A stretch of DNA of 64,000 bases from Streptomyces sp. NBC_01446 (lineage in GTDB: Bacteria; Actinomycetota; Actinomycetes; Streptomycetales; Streptomycetaceae): the NCBI RefSeq assembly GCF_026340095.1, contig NZ_JAPEPO010000001.1, forward strand, positions 682,001-746,000, in the 5' to 3' direction. Below, in pieces: positions 8,892-18,399 of the stretch; position 1 is the stretch's first letter; each line of letters opens with the position of its first letter. Under the pieces are notes generated by a model. It was not told the origin of the DNA. It worked only from the letters and a program-made list of their open reading frames with translations, and made no database searches. A program made the position numbers and the translations under genes.

Positions 8892-8915
8892 ATCTTGAAC
8901 CGTCCAGTTCAAGAT
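8892..8915. promoter_or_regulatory. Probable TetR operator between hydrolase and regulator
   Basis: Perfect inverted repeat ATCTTGAAC-6 nt-GTTCAAGAT. It contains TTGAAC on both strands, a possible -35 for each gene, and is followed by TATGAT on the plus strand. A repressor bound here would block both promoters. Confidence 0.65.
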
Positions 8916-8971
8916 ATGATGAGCAGGGCCACAACGGCTTGGCTCGAGCTCAAGAACGAGGTGCGTGCGCG

Positions 8972-9565
8972 ATGGCCGGGAAGAAGCAGTTCGATGTGGA
9001 CGTCGCGCTCGATGCGGCGATGGTCCAGTTCTGGCGAGCCGGATACGCCGACACATCACTCGACGACCTCTCCAGGGCGACCGGACTGAACCGCAGCTCC
9101 ATCTACTCCTCATTCGGCGACAAAGACTCGCTCTATTCCCGTTGCCTGGACCGCTACGCCACGCGGTACGGAGACAGGTACGACCAGGCCCTTGCAGGTG
9201 CGTCCGAAGAGCCGCTGGGGGCAGTACGGGCGTTCTTCGAAGTCACACTGAAGCGCATCGCCGACCCCGACGTGCCGGACGGATGCCTGGTCGCCCAAAC
9301 CGCGATGGCGACACCGGTACTGAGCCCCAGCATCGCCACGCGCGCGATCGAAGCCCTGGGGCTTCAGCATGCGCGGCTGCGAACCGCCTTGATCGCCGCG
9401 AAGTTGGCTGACAGCGACGCCGACAACTTCGCCGTTCACATCGCGGCGGTCAACCAGTCGCTGGCCGTGATGAGCAGGGCCGGGGCGAGTCAGAAGCAGC
9501 TCCACACGATCATCGACATCAGCATGAGCGCGCTCTCGCAGGCATTGCGCGCTCCCCGGGTCTAG
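8972..9565 (+). CDS. TetR-family transcriptional regulator
   Basis: 197 residues. The N-terminal HTH (about 8-55) is clear: FWRAGYADTSLDDLSRATGL followed by NRSSIYSSFGDKDSLY. The C-terminal ligand domain resembles the TetR_C subgroup with DGCLVAQTAM. The ATG at 8972 opens a normal TetR length; upstream in-frame starts run back into the hydrolase. It is divergent from the hydrolase and probably controls it and itself through 8892-8915. Confidence 0.88.
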   Translation: MAGKKQFDVDVALDAAMVQFWRAGYADTSLDDLSRATGLNRSSIYSSFGDKDSLYSRCLDRYATRYGDRYDQALAGASEEPLGAVRAFFEVTLKRIADPDVPDGCLVAQTAMATPVLSPSIATRAIEALGLQHARLRTALIAAKLADSDADNFAVHIAAVNQSLAVMSRAGASQKQLHTIIDISMSALSQALRAPRV

Positions 9566-9730
9566 GGGTACCGCTGCTTAGCGGACGGCCCCACCGAACG
9601 CCGCGGCGAAGACATGAACACCGCGTACACCGGCTGACTGACCCGCATTCCCGCTGCGGTCACCTCACCCCCAGGGCGGCTTCAAGTTCCGTGGTTGTGC
9701 TGGTTGTTGCTGTGAGGGGTGGGTAGCGGT

Positions 9731-9797
9731 GCAGGCACGGGCTTCGTGATCATTAGGGTGTCTACGCCTCGTGATCATGAGAAGGTCCCGTGCCTGC
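9731..9797. repeat. Inverted repeat at the ISAs1 transposase start
   Basis: GCAGGCACGGG (9731-9741) pairs with CCCGTGCCTGC (9787-9797), and two TGATCA sites lie between. The second arm covers the GTG start at 9790, so a hairpin here could limit transposase translation. Confidence 0.5.
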
Positions 9798-11005
9798 TGT
9801 TGCATCCTCCCCGATCCCTGCCGTACTTGTGAAGCTGGGTCCGCTGGAACCCGGCCAGGTCGCTGATCTGCGCCCCTACTTCGACTCCATCCCCGACCCG
9901 CGCTCGCGGCGGGGCCGGTGGTACTCGCTGACGGCGATCTTGATGGTGTGTGCCTGTGCGGTCGTCTCGGGCGCCAGGAGCATCGACGAGCTCGCCGAAT
10001 GGGGCGCCCGGGCCTCGGGTGGGCTGCTGGCCGCCCTCGGTGTACGCCGCCATCCACTGCGGTGGCGGCGTACACCGTCGCCGGCGACGATCGGGCGGGT
10101 GCTGATCGCCGTCGACGGCGATGCCCTGGACGCCGCGGTGGGCGCCTACCTCACCGACCGGCACCGCACCGTCGTGTCCACCGCGCACCGGCGGGCCATC
10201 GCGGTGGACGGCAAGACGCTCAAGGGCTCAGCGCGTTTGGACGTGACCCGCCGTCACCTGCTGTCGGCGGTCAGCCACACCACCGTCGTGACACTCGCGC
10301 AGGCCGAGGTCGGCGCGAAGACCAACGAAACCACGCACTTTAAGCCGCTGCTGGCACCGCTGGACCTGGCCGGCACTCTCGTCACCTTCGATGCGCTGCA
10401 CTCGGTCAAGGCGAACATCACCTGGCTGGTCGAGACGAAGAAGGCCCACTACATCGCCGTGATCAAGACCAACCAGCCCACCGCCCACAGCCAGCTCGCC
10501 ACGCTGCCGTGGCGTGACATCGCCGTCCAGCACACCCACTCCGAGGTCGGGCACGGCCGGCGCGAGTCCCGTTCGATCAAGACCTGCGGCATCGCGGACG
10601 AACTCGGTGGCATCGCCTTTCCGCACGCGAAGCTCGCCATCCGCGTCCACCGGCGGCTGCCGGCCGACCGGCAGCCGCGAGAGTCGCGAGAGCGTCTACG
10701 CCGTGACCAGCCTCGAAGCCCACCAGACCAGCCCCGCGGACCTCGCCGCCGCGATTCGCGGGCACTGGGGAGTGGAAAACTCCAGCCACCACATCAGAGA
10801 CGTCACCTTCGCCGAGGACGCCTCCACCGTCCACACCGGGGCCGCACCCCGAGCCATGGCCACCTTCCGCAACCTGGCCATCGGCGTGCTGAAGACCCTC
10901 GGCGCCGAGAACATCGCCAAAACCACCCGGGCGATCCGCGACGAACCACGACGGGCACTCCCGATCCTGGGCATCATCAACAACCAGGACACCCACGGAA
11001 CTTGA
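9790..11005 (+). pseudogene. ISAs1-family transposase, one frameshift
   Basis: The first frame (9790 to about 10655) carries the N-terminal DDE_Tnp_1-associated region and catalytic VDGKTLKGSAR and FDALHS. The remainder is in the next frame: [20 protein letters not shown], then [20 protein letters not shown]. The switch occurs near 10650-10660 within the RVHRR/RPTGSR region. Together they give a full-length transposase of about 405 residues. Either a point mutation or a sequencing error has split it. Confidence 0.8.
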
Positions 11006-11101
11006 TCAAGCCCTGCCTCACCCCGCCGCTGTCCGACACCAGGATCGTCCCGTGCGGCGTATCTGGGTCATTCCCCGGATACGGCAGTGGGCTGTTTCGT
11101 G

Positions 11102-13234
11102 TCATCCGCCGGTCTGCTGCACGTTGATGACGAGCAGTGCGATGTCGTCGTTGCGGGGTGCGCACTGCGTGGCGTAGTGGACGAGGTCGTCGGCGAGGGT
11201 CTGCGCGGTCTCGCCCGGGGCTCGTGCGAGATGCTCGGCGAGGTCGGCGATGGCGTCCTCGATGTCCACGCCGGGGGTTTCGACGAGTCCGTCGGTGTAG
11301 AGAGCAAGCACGGTGCCGGGTGGCAAGGGGATCTCGGTGCTCTCGTAGTCGGCGGTTGGATCGATGCCGAGCACGAGGCCGGGCGGCAGGTCGAGGACTT
11401 CGGTGTGTCCGTCGGGGTGGAGCAGGAGTGGTGGGGGGTGGCCGGCGGTGGCCAGGCGGGCACGGTGGTGTGCCAGGTCGAGGTGGATGTAGAGGCAACT
11501 GGTGAACAGGCCCGGGTCGAGGTCGGTGAGCAGGCGGTTGGTGCGGGCGAGGACGTCGCCGGGGGATGCGCCGGCGGTGGCGTGGACTGCGGTGCGGACC
11601 TGGCCCATGAGGGCGGCGGCATTGACGTTGTGGCCCTGGACGTCGCCGATGGCAGCGGCGGCGTTCGCGTCGTCGAGACGGATGAGGTCGTAGAAGTCGC
11701 CGCCGATGTTCACGCCGTGCGTGGTCGGGAGATAGCGGGCGGCCAGGTCCAGGCCGGGGATCGGGGGCAGGTCGTGGGGCAGCAGGGCGGCCTGCAGGCT
11801 GTGGGCGAGTTGGTACTGGGCGTCGTAGAGGCGGGCGCGTTCCAGGGCTTGGGCGACCAGTCCGGCGATGGAGGTGAGGATCGCGCGTTCCTCTGTGCTG
11901 AAGGGGCGGGGCCGTTCGTAGGCGAGCACCATCGAGCCGACCGTGCGCCCGGAGACAGTCAGGGGCAGGAACGCCCAGGCAGCCATGCCGTCCTGGAGCA
12001 CGGCGGGGGGATATGCGCGTTTCAGGTCCGCGAAGGTGGCGAAGAAGGCAGGAACACCGGTGGCCAGAACGCGTACCGCGGGGGTGTGTGAGGTCAGGGG
12101 GGCGAAGTCGAAGCGGTCCATGAGTTCGGCGGTGTAGCCGCGGTAGCCGATGATCTGCAGGCGGCCCTCCTCCGCGGTCATCAGCGCGAGGGCCTGGACA
12201 CCGAAGGCGGGCATGATCTGGCGGGGGACCCGGTCGACGACGTCCTGCACGCCGACAGCTTCGGTGAGCACGGCGGCCAGGTGCAGCAGGTGGTAGAGCT
12301 CCCTTGCTCGGCTTGGCGTGACCGGCGACGCGGCAAGCTGCGTATCCGGGGTGTCCTCGGCAGGGGCTGTGGGGGCAGGAGTGATACGGACGCTGATGCC
12401 GGAGGCATCCGGATGAAGCTGGAAGGACAGCCACCGATCCGGCGGGCGCCGGGCGGTGAAGGACGTGGTCTGGCGGCTGACCACCGCGGATCGGTAACAG
12501 TCTTCGAAGACCGGGTCATCCAGCCAGGGCAGCACCTGTGAGGGGAGCGCGCCCAGCAGGTCGGGGATGTCCGCGCCGACCAGTTCTGCAGCGGCAGTGG
12601 TGACGAAGGAGATCCGGCCTTCCAGGTCCAGCGCGCAGCAGCCCCCGGGAAGGCGCTCGGCAAAGTCGACCGCGGCCATTGCCTCGCCCGGACAGGGAGC
12701 GTAGGAGCGGTGCGGCGACAGCACCCGCGGCTCCGCTCCGGGCAGCACCGGGCGGCCGCTGTCGGCAGCCCGCTGCAGGAGCAGACCGGTGTGACGGCAA
12801 AAGACACCGATCGCATCACGCTCGTCCTGGGACAGCTCCGACGGATGTGAACCGGGCCAGAGCAGCACCAGCCCGCCCCGATCGGTATCGCCTGTAGTGA
12901 CCGGGGCCGCCGCTGCCGCAAATTGGTACGGCAACACGAGGGCGGGCCTCGGGTATCGGCGGGCCATCTCTTCGCTGCTACCGACCCACACCACGCGCCG
13001 CTCGCGTACGGCATCAGCCACCGGGATCGGGGCCTCCAGCCTCACCTCTGCCCACGGCGCGACGATCTGCGGCGGAACCCCCGTCAGCAATGCCATCCGC
13101 AGTACCGTCTCGCCCGGCGGCAGCAAATACACCACGCCCACAGACGCACCGGTCTCCTGCACGACCCGGACCAGAGCGGGCTCCAGCAATTCCAGGCCGG
13201 AGCCGGCTGCGGGGGTGAACGCCGCCTCCCGCAC
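11102..13234 (-). CDS. GAF/PAS-containing SpoIIE-family serine phosphatase
   Basis: 710-residue cytoplasmic PP2C-type phosphatase of the RsbU/SpoIIE group, expected to dephosphorylate an anti-sigma-factor antagonist. Order: N-terminal GAF-like region (about 10-155), PAS (about 185-290, around CCALDLEGRISFVTTAAAEL), GAF (about 320-470), then the SpoIIE catalytic domain with GGDFYDL and TDGLVE metal-binding motifs. No membrane segment or HATPase domain. The GTG at 13234 is preferred because AGGGAGG lies just upstream; a GTG 24 bp earlier is the alternative. No antagonist or sigma gene is nearby, so the target is unknown. Confidence 0.85.
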   Translation of the reverse strand: MREAAFTPAAGSGLELLEPALVRVVQETGASVGVVYLLPPGETVLRMALLTGVPPQIVAPWAEVRLEAPIPVADAVRERRVVWVGSSEEMARRYPRPALVLPYQFAAAAAPVTTGDTDRGGLVLLWPGSHPSELSQDERDAIGVFCRHTGLLLQRAADSGRPVLPGAEPRVLSPHRSYAPCPGEAMAAVDFAERLPGGCCALDLEGRISFVTTAAAELVGADIPDLLGALPSQVLPWLDDPVFEDCYRSAVVSRQTTSFTARRPPDRWLSFQLHPDASGISVRITPAPTAPAEDTPDTQLAASPVTPSRARELYHLLHLAAVLTEAVGVQDVVDRVPRQIMPAFGVQALALMTAEEGRLQIIGYRGYTAELMDRFDFAPLTSHTPAVRVLATGVPAFFATFADLKRAYPPAVLQDGMAAWAFLPLTVSGRTVGSMVLAYERPRPFSTEERAILTSIAGLVAQALERARLYDAQYQLAHSLQAALLPHDLPPIPGLDLAARYLPTTHGVNIGGDFYDLIRLDDANAAAAIGDVQGHNVNAAALMGQVRTAVHATAGASPGDVLARTNRLLTDLDPGLFTSCLYIHLDLAHHRARLATAGHPPPLLLHPDGHTEVLDLPPGLVLGIDPTADYESTEIPLPPGTVLALYTDGLVETPGVDIEDAIADLAEHLARAPGETAQTLADDLVHYATQCAPRNDDIALLVINVQQTGG

Positions 13235-13938
13235 GTTCTCACCCTCCCTCGATGACACCGCAGCGAGGTCCCCTCAAGCACTCGTGACGATTCCGGGCGG
13301 CGTCAGCACTGATGCCGAGCCCCGCGCCGAACCGTGCCCGGCCGCCCCGACCCGCCCGTCGGCCAGTCACCGCCCCGCGCACGAGCAGCCCGATCGACCC
13401 AGCTCTCCCCGGCACAGCTACGCAAGGGCAGCCTCCCACCGAGAGAAGGAGGCCACTCCCCCGCTGCGCGACGACCTGCACCCGTTCCAGCAACTCCGCA
13501 CCACCGAGCCGCACCGCCTGCCGGGCCTCTGCACGCTTCCTCCAACGGCGCCGCGCCAGCCAGGCCACCCGCCGAGGTACCTGGCACGAACGCCGACCAC
13601 GACCTGCCGGTACCGATGGTGTGTCGCACCAGCCATACCGAACGTCGCACATATGTGGACAATACGCCCGTCATGACGTAGCGGCACTCGAAGTCGCCAC
13701 ATCACGGACCGACGCCGCCCCAGCGCACAGGCGGACCAGCCAGAAGCCGCACAGGGCAGTTCAACGTCCGGCTCGCCTGAACCGCCCCGGTCCTCACCCG
13801 CCGCATCCGCCGCCAGTGCCGCGAGCGGCACACCGACGAACAGAACACGGCCGTCACCCGCGCAACCGCGGTGCCCTGACAGCCGGGAGCGCCGTTGACA
13901 CTGCGCGGAGGCATTCGGCGTATTCGTAGCGTCTCTGA
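13235..13938. other. Intergenic, no recognisable gene
   Basis: About 700 bp between the phosphatase start and the IS607 tnpB stop. Open frames exist on both strands but are low-complexity Arg/Pro/Gly and match nothing I know. The stretch next to 13938 may belong to the IS607 right end. Confidence 0.5.
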
Positions 13939-15915
13939 TCAGCTAAGCGATCCTGAGTCGGATTGAGTTTCCGGGATCGCTTCCCATCGTGGTGGGGTGG
14001 CATGGGCGTGGAGATGGAATCCCGCGCCCAGTGCTGCCCCTCTCGGCCGGTGGCCAGTGGTGGGTGTGCTGGTCGTCGTCACGTCCTGGTGCCGGTGGGC
14101 CGCTCGGAGCAGCCGGGTCCGGTCCGTTGGTGCGTGTCCCTCCGGACGCTTGCCAGCAGGACCGCACGGGCGGGCTGCTGGGGAGGGTGCCCTGCGTCGC
14201 CTGGGCGCGGGGCGTGAGGTGTGGCGCCGGGTGGGTCCGCTCTTCGACCGGTCTTTCCGGCTGGACTCGGTGGTCGGGGTGACCACTGCTTTGGTTTCGA
14301 GCTTGTCGACTACCGTGCGGATCGCCATGGTTCCGCTGGATTTGTCGATGACAGTCTTGGACTGGTGGGCCAGGCCGCGTGCTGCGATGCGGCGCCAGGC
14401 GCCCTGGTCGCGGTCTCCCTGCCAGCCACAGGACTGGCTGGGGCAGATGGCCCACTTCCAGCCCGCAGTGGTGGGCCGGTCGGGGGCTTTGCGGTGCCTG
14501 AGTGGGGTGAGGCACCGCGGGCAGTGTCTGGACGTGTTGCGGGCTGGGACAGTGACCACGGCGATGCCGGCCTCCGCGGCAAGGTGCCGCATGTGGTCGG
14601 CGATCTGCCCGCGGACGGCTTGGGAGAGGCGCGTGTTCATGGTGCGGCCCATGCCCTTGGCTTCCATCGAGCGCAGGTCCTCAACGTAGATCACGCTCGC
14701 CCCGGCAGCGGTGGCCTGGTCGACGGTCCACCGTGCGGCAGCCCACGCCAGGGCGTCGTTCAGGTTCGAGCGGCGTGCGGACACGAAGCGGATCTCGTCG
14801 CGCAGCGCCTGGTGCCTGTCGGCCAGCGGGTGCTGTTCGTTCTCGCCTATGAACCGCTGATAGTGGTCGGCCTTGGTGTGCAGGTGCTCGGACAGACGAC
14901 GGAGCCGGTGCTGCTTGGCCAGCACTCCGGCGGTCCGGAACTGGGCGCCATGCCCGAGGGCGGTGATACGCCCATCGTCGTGGACACGGGCCGTACCAGC
15001 GGACAGGAGGGTGTTCAGGCCCCAGTCCACGCCGAGCGCGACCGTGTGCCCGGTGCGCCGAGCCTTGGGCACGGCGTGGGTGTAGGCCACATCAGCACGT
15101 ACCTTCCCGCCCGCGATGCGCAGGGTGGGAAGGTGCAACACCGCCCAGGCGGGCACCGTCGGGGGCAGCGACATGGTGCACTCCACCCACGTCCAGTCCG
15201 CATACGCCTGCGGATCGGGTCGGGTGGGCAGCTGCATCCGCAGCAGAGCCCGCTGCGGATCGCTCTCGCCGCGTGAGACGACGGCCTGCTGCCCATCGCA
15301 CGCCGACAGCAACAGCATCCGCGCCGCCCCAGGCGCGCCTTCGGCCTCGAACACATCAACTGGTAAACGACCGTTGGCCTGCCAGTACTTGGTGATCTGC
15401 CGGGTACGGCCCTTGATGATGCTGGACGGCAAATGCCGGCCGCCTGGCACGGCATCGCGTACGGCGTCCCACTCTGCTGGAGTGCGCTTTTCCGGGTCGT
15501 CCGGCCAAGTCGCGATCACCCCGGCGGTCAGGTCAGCGCGCCACTTCGCCGAGCGCAGAGTGCGCCCGGCCTGCTCCTGGGCCATGCGTACGATCCGGTC
15601 GTTGACCTTCACGCCCTCGGCCGGAGCGACGGTCCAGCCGAGACGTCGCAAAGCCATCCACGCGTTCGACGGCAGCTTCCGGCCCCCCGCGTCCTCACCA
15701 GAAGCGAGAACATCAACATCGGTGGCGTTCCAGTGCGCGCCGAGCAGCGTGGAGACCAGGCCCGCCGCCAAGTCGGCACACCAGCCGATGCGTTCGGCCA
15801 GCACGGACTGGGACAGCAGTTCGCCAGTCTTCTCGTCCACGCCTGCGCGCACAAGGGCGCGGGCACACGCGGTGCGTGAGGTCTCACCGTCGGCGAGCGG
15901 CACCTTCCGGCTCAT
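13939..15915 (-). CDS. tnpB: Large TnpB-like RuvC nuclease of an IS607 element
   Basis: 658 residues, much longer than the usual 370-450. About 290 residues precede the RuvC core. Catalytic acids are Asp297 in GVDWGLNT, Glu412 in IYVEDLRSM and Asp501 or Asp503 in GDRDQGAW. Zinc-ribbon cysteines are CPRC and an expanded CPSQSC. After about residue 515 comes a 140-residue Arg/Pro/Thr-rich tail, which may be coding overlap with the element's right end rather than a folded domain. It probably works with a right-end RNA as other TnpBs do. The start overlaps the tnpA stop by 4 bp, suggesting translational coupling. Confidence 0.82.
   Translation of the reverse strand: MSRKVPLADGETSRTACARALVRAGVDEKTGELLSQSVLAERIGWCADLAAGLVSTLLGAHWNATDVDVLASGEDAGGRKLPSNAWMALRRLGWTVAPAEGVKVNDRIVRMAQEQAGRTLRSAKWRADLTAGVIATWPDDPEKRTPAEWDAVRDAVPGGRHLPSSIIKGRTRQITKYWQANGRLPVDVFEAEGAPGAARMLLLSACDGQQAVVSRGESDPQRALLRMQLPTRPDPQAYADWTWVECTMSLPPTVPAWAVLHLPTLRIAGGKVRADVAYTHAVPKARRTGHTVALGVDWGLNTLLSAGTARVHDDGRITALGHGAQFRTAGVLAKQHRLRRLSEHLHTKADHYQRFIGENEQHPLADRHQALRDEIRFVSARRSNLNDALAWAAARWTVDQATAAGASVIYVEDLRSMEAKGMGRTMNTRLSQAVRGQIADHMRHLAAEAGIAVVTVPARNTSRHCPRCLTPLRHRKAPDRPTTAGWKWAICPSQSCGWQGDRDQGAWRRIAARGLAHQSKTVIDKSSGTMAIRTVVDKLETKAVVTPTTESSRKDRSKSGPTRRHTSRPAPRRRRAPSPAARPCGPAGKRPEGHAPTDRTRLLRAAHRHQDVTTTSTPTTGHRPRGAALGAGFHLHAHATPPRWEAIPETQSDSGSLS
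13946..13981 (-). ncRNA. Hairpin at the 3' end of the IS607 tnpB, possible guide-RNA part
   Basis: Perfect 8-bp stem AGCGATCC / GGATCGCT around a 20-nt loop, overlapping the last codons of tnpB. In TnpB systems the guide RNA overlaps the 3' end of the gene, so this is a candidate scaffold stem. It is weak evidence taken alone. Confidence 0.3.
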
Positions 15916-16529
15916 TGGCTATCACCGGCTTTGCACTGGCCGGACTCGGCCAGCAGGCGACGCCGGTTCTCAGCCGACCGCATCCCGTACAGACGCCCAG
16001 CGAACGTGGTGACCAGCGACACGAAGTCTTCGAGAAGTTCATCCCGGCCACCGAGCTTCTTCGGATGCAGCACATCGAGGGTGGCGCCATGCACACCGAG
16101 CAGATGCTTGAGCCATCCGACACCAAACCGTGCAAGCCGGTCCTCATGAGTGACACGCACGACCGTCACCGATCCGTCAGCGACGGCTCGCAGCAACCGG
16201 TTGAGGCCGGGACGGTCCTCCCGCAGGCCCGAGGCCCTGTCACGGAAAACCTTCACAATCTGGCCAGCGGAAGTGGCCCGCAGCTCGCTCTCCTGGGCTT
16301 CCAACGAAGATTCTTGTCCACTGGAGCCGGAGACACGCACATACAGGCCCTCCAGGCGTACACGCTCTCCGCCGGTCGAGACCTTCATCGCCTCGACATC
16401 GGTCGAGGAGAACCTACGCTCACGGCCAACCCAAGTCACAGGAATCTTCCCCGAGTCAGCCCAAAGACGAAGCGTCACGGGGTGAACTCCAAGACGCTTA
16501 GCGGCCTTTGAGAGTCGAAGAAGCTCCAT
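15912..16529 (-). CDS. tnpA: IS607-type serine recombinase
   Basis: 205 residues. The N-terminal MerR-like HTH (about 1-45: LLRLSKAAKRLGVHPVTLRL) is followed by a serine-recombinase domain beginning LYVRVS, with the probable catalytic Ser near 67. Conserved arginines are in FRDRASGLREDRPGLNRLL, and the HEDRLARFG motif follows. This order, HTH before the catalytic domain, is reversed relative to resolvases and is specific to IS607. ATG at 16529 chosen; a GTG 9 bp upstream is possible. Confidence 0.88.
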   Translation of the reverse strand: MELLRLSKAAKRLGVHPVTLRLWADSGKIPVTWVGRERRFSSTDVEAMKVSTGGERVRLEGLYVRVSGSSGQESSLEAQESELRATSAGQIVKVFRDRASGLREDRPGLNRLLRAVADGSVTVVRVTHEDRLARFGVGWLKHLLGVHGATLDVLHPKKLGGRDELLEDFVSLVTTFAGRLYGMRSAENRRRLLAESGQCKAGDSQ

Positions 16530-16779
16530 GACAACCACTCTACGATCACTGAGGATTTTTAATCAAATTAGTGAGCCTGCCGGGCCGTCTGTCCGAACTG
16601 AAGCAGCAGTTCGCCCGGGTCTGCTGCAGCTCGGCGGCCGGTTCGTCGACGCCGCCCCTCTCGCCCACAGCGCGCACGACATGCCGGGCCGGCGCCGAGG
16701 CCCGAACGCGGTAGTGATCACTACCGCGAGACCGGGACGTCGTCAGGCAGTTCACCCGGTTGATCCATCGCTGCGCTGA

Positions 16780-17352
16780 TCACGTCGCGCTGGCGGCCAT
16801 CGCCACGAGCTCGCCCAACACCTCGCGCTCGATGTCGAGGAACGAGCGCTCTTCACTTTCGGAGATCCACTTCCCGAAGGCCACGCCGAACACGGTCACC
16901 CCGGATTCCGCGGCGAGTGTGGCCGTCGCCTCGGGAACCCCCTGCGATCGGAGGGCGGAAGCGAGCGCCGTGGCCAGCCCAGCCAACTTCAACAGCTCGC
17001 GTTCCTGCAGCGCGGGATTCTCGGAGATGATCCTCTGCCGCCGCCTGGAATGGTCACGGCGCTCGGTCGAGAAGAACGGCGCCGCGGCCGACAGCGCGGA
17101 CTCGACCATCTCGAGTGGTGACGCGTCCGCCCCAGCCGCAGCCACGCCGTCCAGGAACGCCTGCTCCAGCAGCTCCTGGCCGCTGAAAAGCACCTCACGC
17201 TTGTCGGCGAAGTGGCGGAAGAACGTCCGCTCAGTGAGACCGACGGCCTGGGCGATGTCGGCCGCGGTCGTCCTGTCGTAGCCGCGACCGATGTAGAGGT
17301 CTATCGCCGCCGCCTGCAGTCGTTCCCGCGTCCCGGGCTCCCATCGCACCAT
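16780..17352 (-). CDS. TetR-family transcriptional regulator
   Basis: 190 residues from the ATG at 17352 (MVRWEPGTRERLQ), the normal TetR start. The HTH is at about 10-55, with GYDRTTAADIAQAVGLTERT and FFRHFADKREVLF. The frame stays open upstream but the extra 35 residues have no TetR character. It is divergent from an SDR gene, and the gap holds two palindromes (17394-17417) suited to a shared operator. Confidence 0.87.
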   Translation of the reverse strand: MVRWEPGTRERLQAAAIDLYIGRGYDRTTAADIAQAVGLTERTFFRHFADKREVLFSGQELLEQAFLDGVAAAGADASPLEMVESALSAAAPFFSTERRDHSRRRQRIISENPALQERELLKLAGLATALASALRSQGVPEATATLAAESGVTVFGVAFGKWISESEERSFLDIEREVLGELVAMAASAT

Positions 17353-17393
17353 GCCCGCCAGTCTAGTGATGACAGCAGCTGACATGGCGGCTA

Positions 17394-17417
17394 CAGTGAC
17401 GGCAGTCACTGACGTCA
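17394..17417. promoter_or_regulatory. Probable TetR operator
   Basis: CAGTGAC-4 nt-GTCACTG (17394-17411), overlapped by the 8-bp palindrome TGACGTCA (17410-17417), between the divergent TetR and SDR genes. The repeated TGAC spacing fits a dimeric repressor site. Confidence 0.5.
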
Positions 17418-17474
17418 GCGACTGACATCGCTTGCCTCGCTCACTGGGCTTGAGCATCGAAGGAGATCATTTAC

Positions 17475-18371
17475 ATGCGCGTCTTCGTCACCGGAGCATC
17501 CGGGTGGATCGGTTCGGCCACGGTCGACGAGCTGCTCGCCGCCGGCCACGAGGTGGTCGGGCTCGCCCGCTCCGACACCTCGGCCGCATCCCTCCACGCG
17601 AAGGGTGCCCAGGTCCGCCGCGGCGACCTCGACGACCTCGACAGCATCCGGGAGGGCGCCGCGAGTGCTGACGCCGTCCTCCACCTCGCCAACAAGCACG
17701 ACTTCAACAACCCCGCCGTCTCCAATCAGGCCGAACGGGCCGCCGTACAGGCGATCGGCGACGTCCTGACCGGATCAGGCCGTCCGTTCCTGCTGGCGTC
17801 CGGCGTCGCCGGCCTGGCGCAGGGCCGACTGGCGACCGAGGACGACAGGTCACTGTTCCAGGGCTTGGAGTCCCCCCGAGGCGGCAGCGAGAACCTCGCG
17901 CTGGAGTACGTCGATCGCCGCGTGAACACGGTCAGCGTGCGGTTCGCCCCCACCGTGCACGGCGACGGCGACCACGGGTTCATCGCAACTCTGGTCGCGA
18001 TCGCCCGCGAGAAAGGGGTCGCGGGCTACGTCGGCGACGGCACGAACCGCTGGCCGGCGGTCCACCGGTCGGATGCCGCGCAGATCACCCGCCTGGGACT
18101 GGAGAAGGCCCCGGCGGGAACGCTCCTGCATGCGGTGAGCGAGGAGGGAGTTCCCGCCCGCGAAATTGCAGAGGCCATCGGACGAGGACTCGAGGTTCCC
18201 GTGGCCTCGATCGCGCCGCAGGAGGCACAGAGGCACTTCGGCTGGATCGGCCGCCTCTTCGCCATGGACATCCCTGCCTCCAGCACTCGCACACAGGAAC
18301 TCCTCGGCTGGGCACCAAGCGGGCCCAGCCTCATCCAGGACCTGGACGCCGGATCCTACTTCCGCACCTGA
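17475..18371 (+). CDS. SDR-family NAD(P)-dependent epimerase/oxidoreductase
   Basis: 298 residues. The extended-SDR nucleotide motif GASGWIG is at residues 7-13 and RRGDLDDLDS follows the second strand. The usual Tyr-x-x-x-Lys is not evident; LEYVDRR occupies that area, so it resembles the atypical NmrA/epimerase-like members. AAGGAGA sits 9 nt before the ATG. It is divergent from a TetR gene that likely represses it. Substrate unknown. Confidence 0.85.
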   Translation: MRVFVTGASGWIGSATVDELLAAGHEVVGLARSDTSAASLHAKGAQVRRGDLDDLDSIREGAASADAVLHLANKHDFNNPAVSNQAERAAVQAIGDVLTGSGRPFLLASGVAGLAQGRLATEDDRSLFQGLESPRGGSENLALEYVDRRVNTVSVRFAPTVHGDGDHGFIATLVAIAREKGVAGYVGDGTNRWPAVHRSDAAQITRLGLEKAPAGTLLHAVSEEGVPAREIAEAIGRGLEVPVASIAPQEAQRHFGWIGRLFAMDIPASSTRTQELLGWAPSGPSLIQDLDAGSYFRT

Positions 18372-18399
18372 CACACCTGACGCACCTGAGGTCGACGCG

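Larger units (their letters stand above)
9682..11005 (+). mobile_element. ISAs1-family insertion sequence
   Basis: Terminal inverted repeats begin TCAAGTTCCGTGG on the left (9682) and TCAAGTTCCGTGG read inward from 11005 on the right, matching over about 25 bp with a few mismatches. The element encloses one transposase gene. No clear target duplication was found. Confidence 0.7.
13939..16529 (-). mobile_element. IS607-family element (tnpA-tnpB)
   Basis: A serine recombinase with a MerR-like N-terminus followed by a TnpB, overlapping by ATGA, is the defining layout of IS607. The exact ends are not visible, since these elements lack inverted repeats and make little or no target duplication. 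The limits given are those of the genes. Confidence 0.8.

Noticed and set aside
13303..13831. Several overlapping frames between the SpoIIE gene and IS607
   Set aside because: Low-complexity Arg/Gly/Pro sequence in all frames, with no SD and no known motif.
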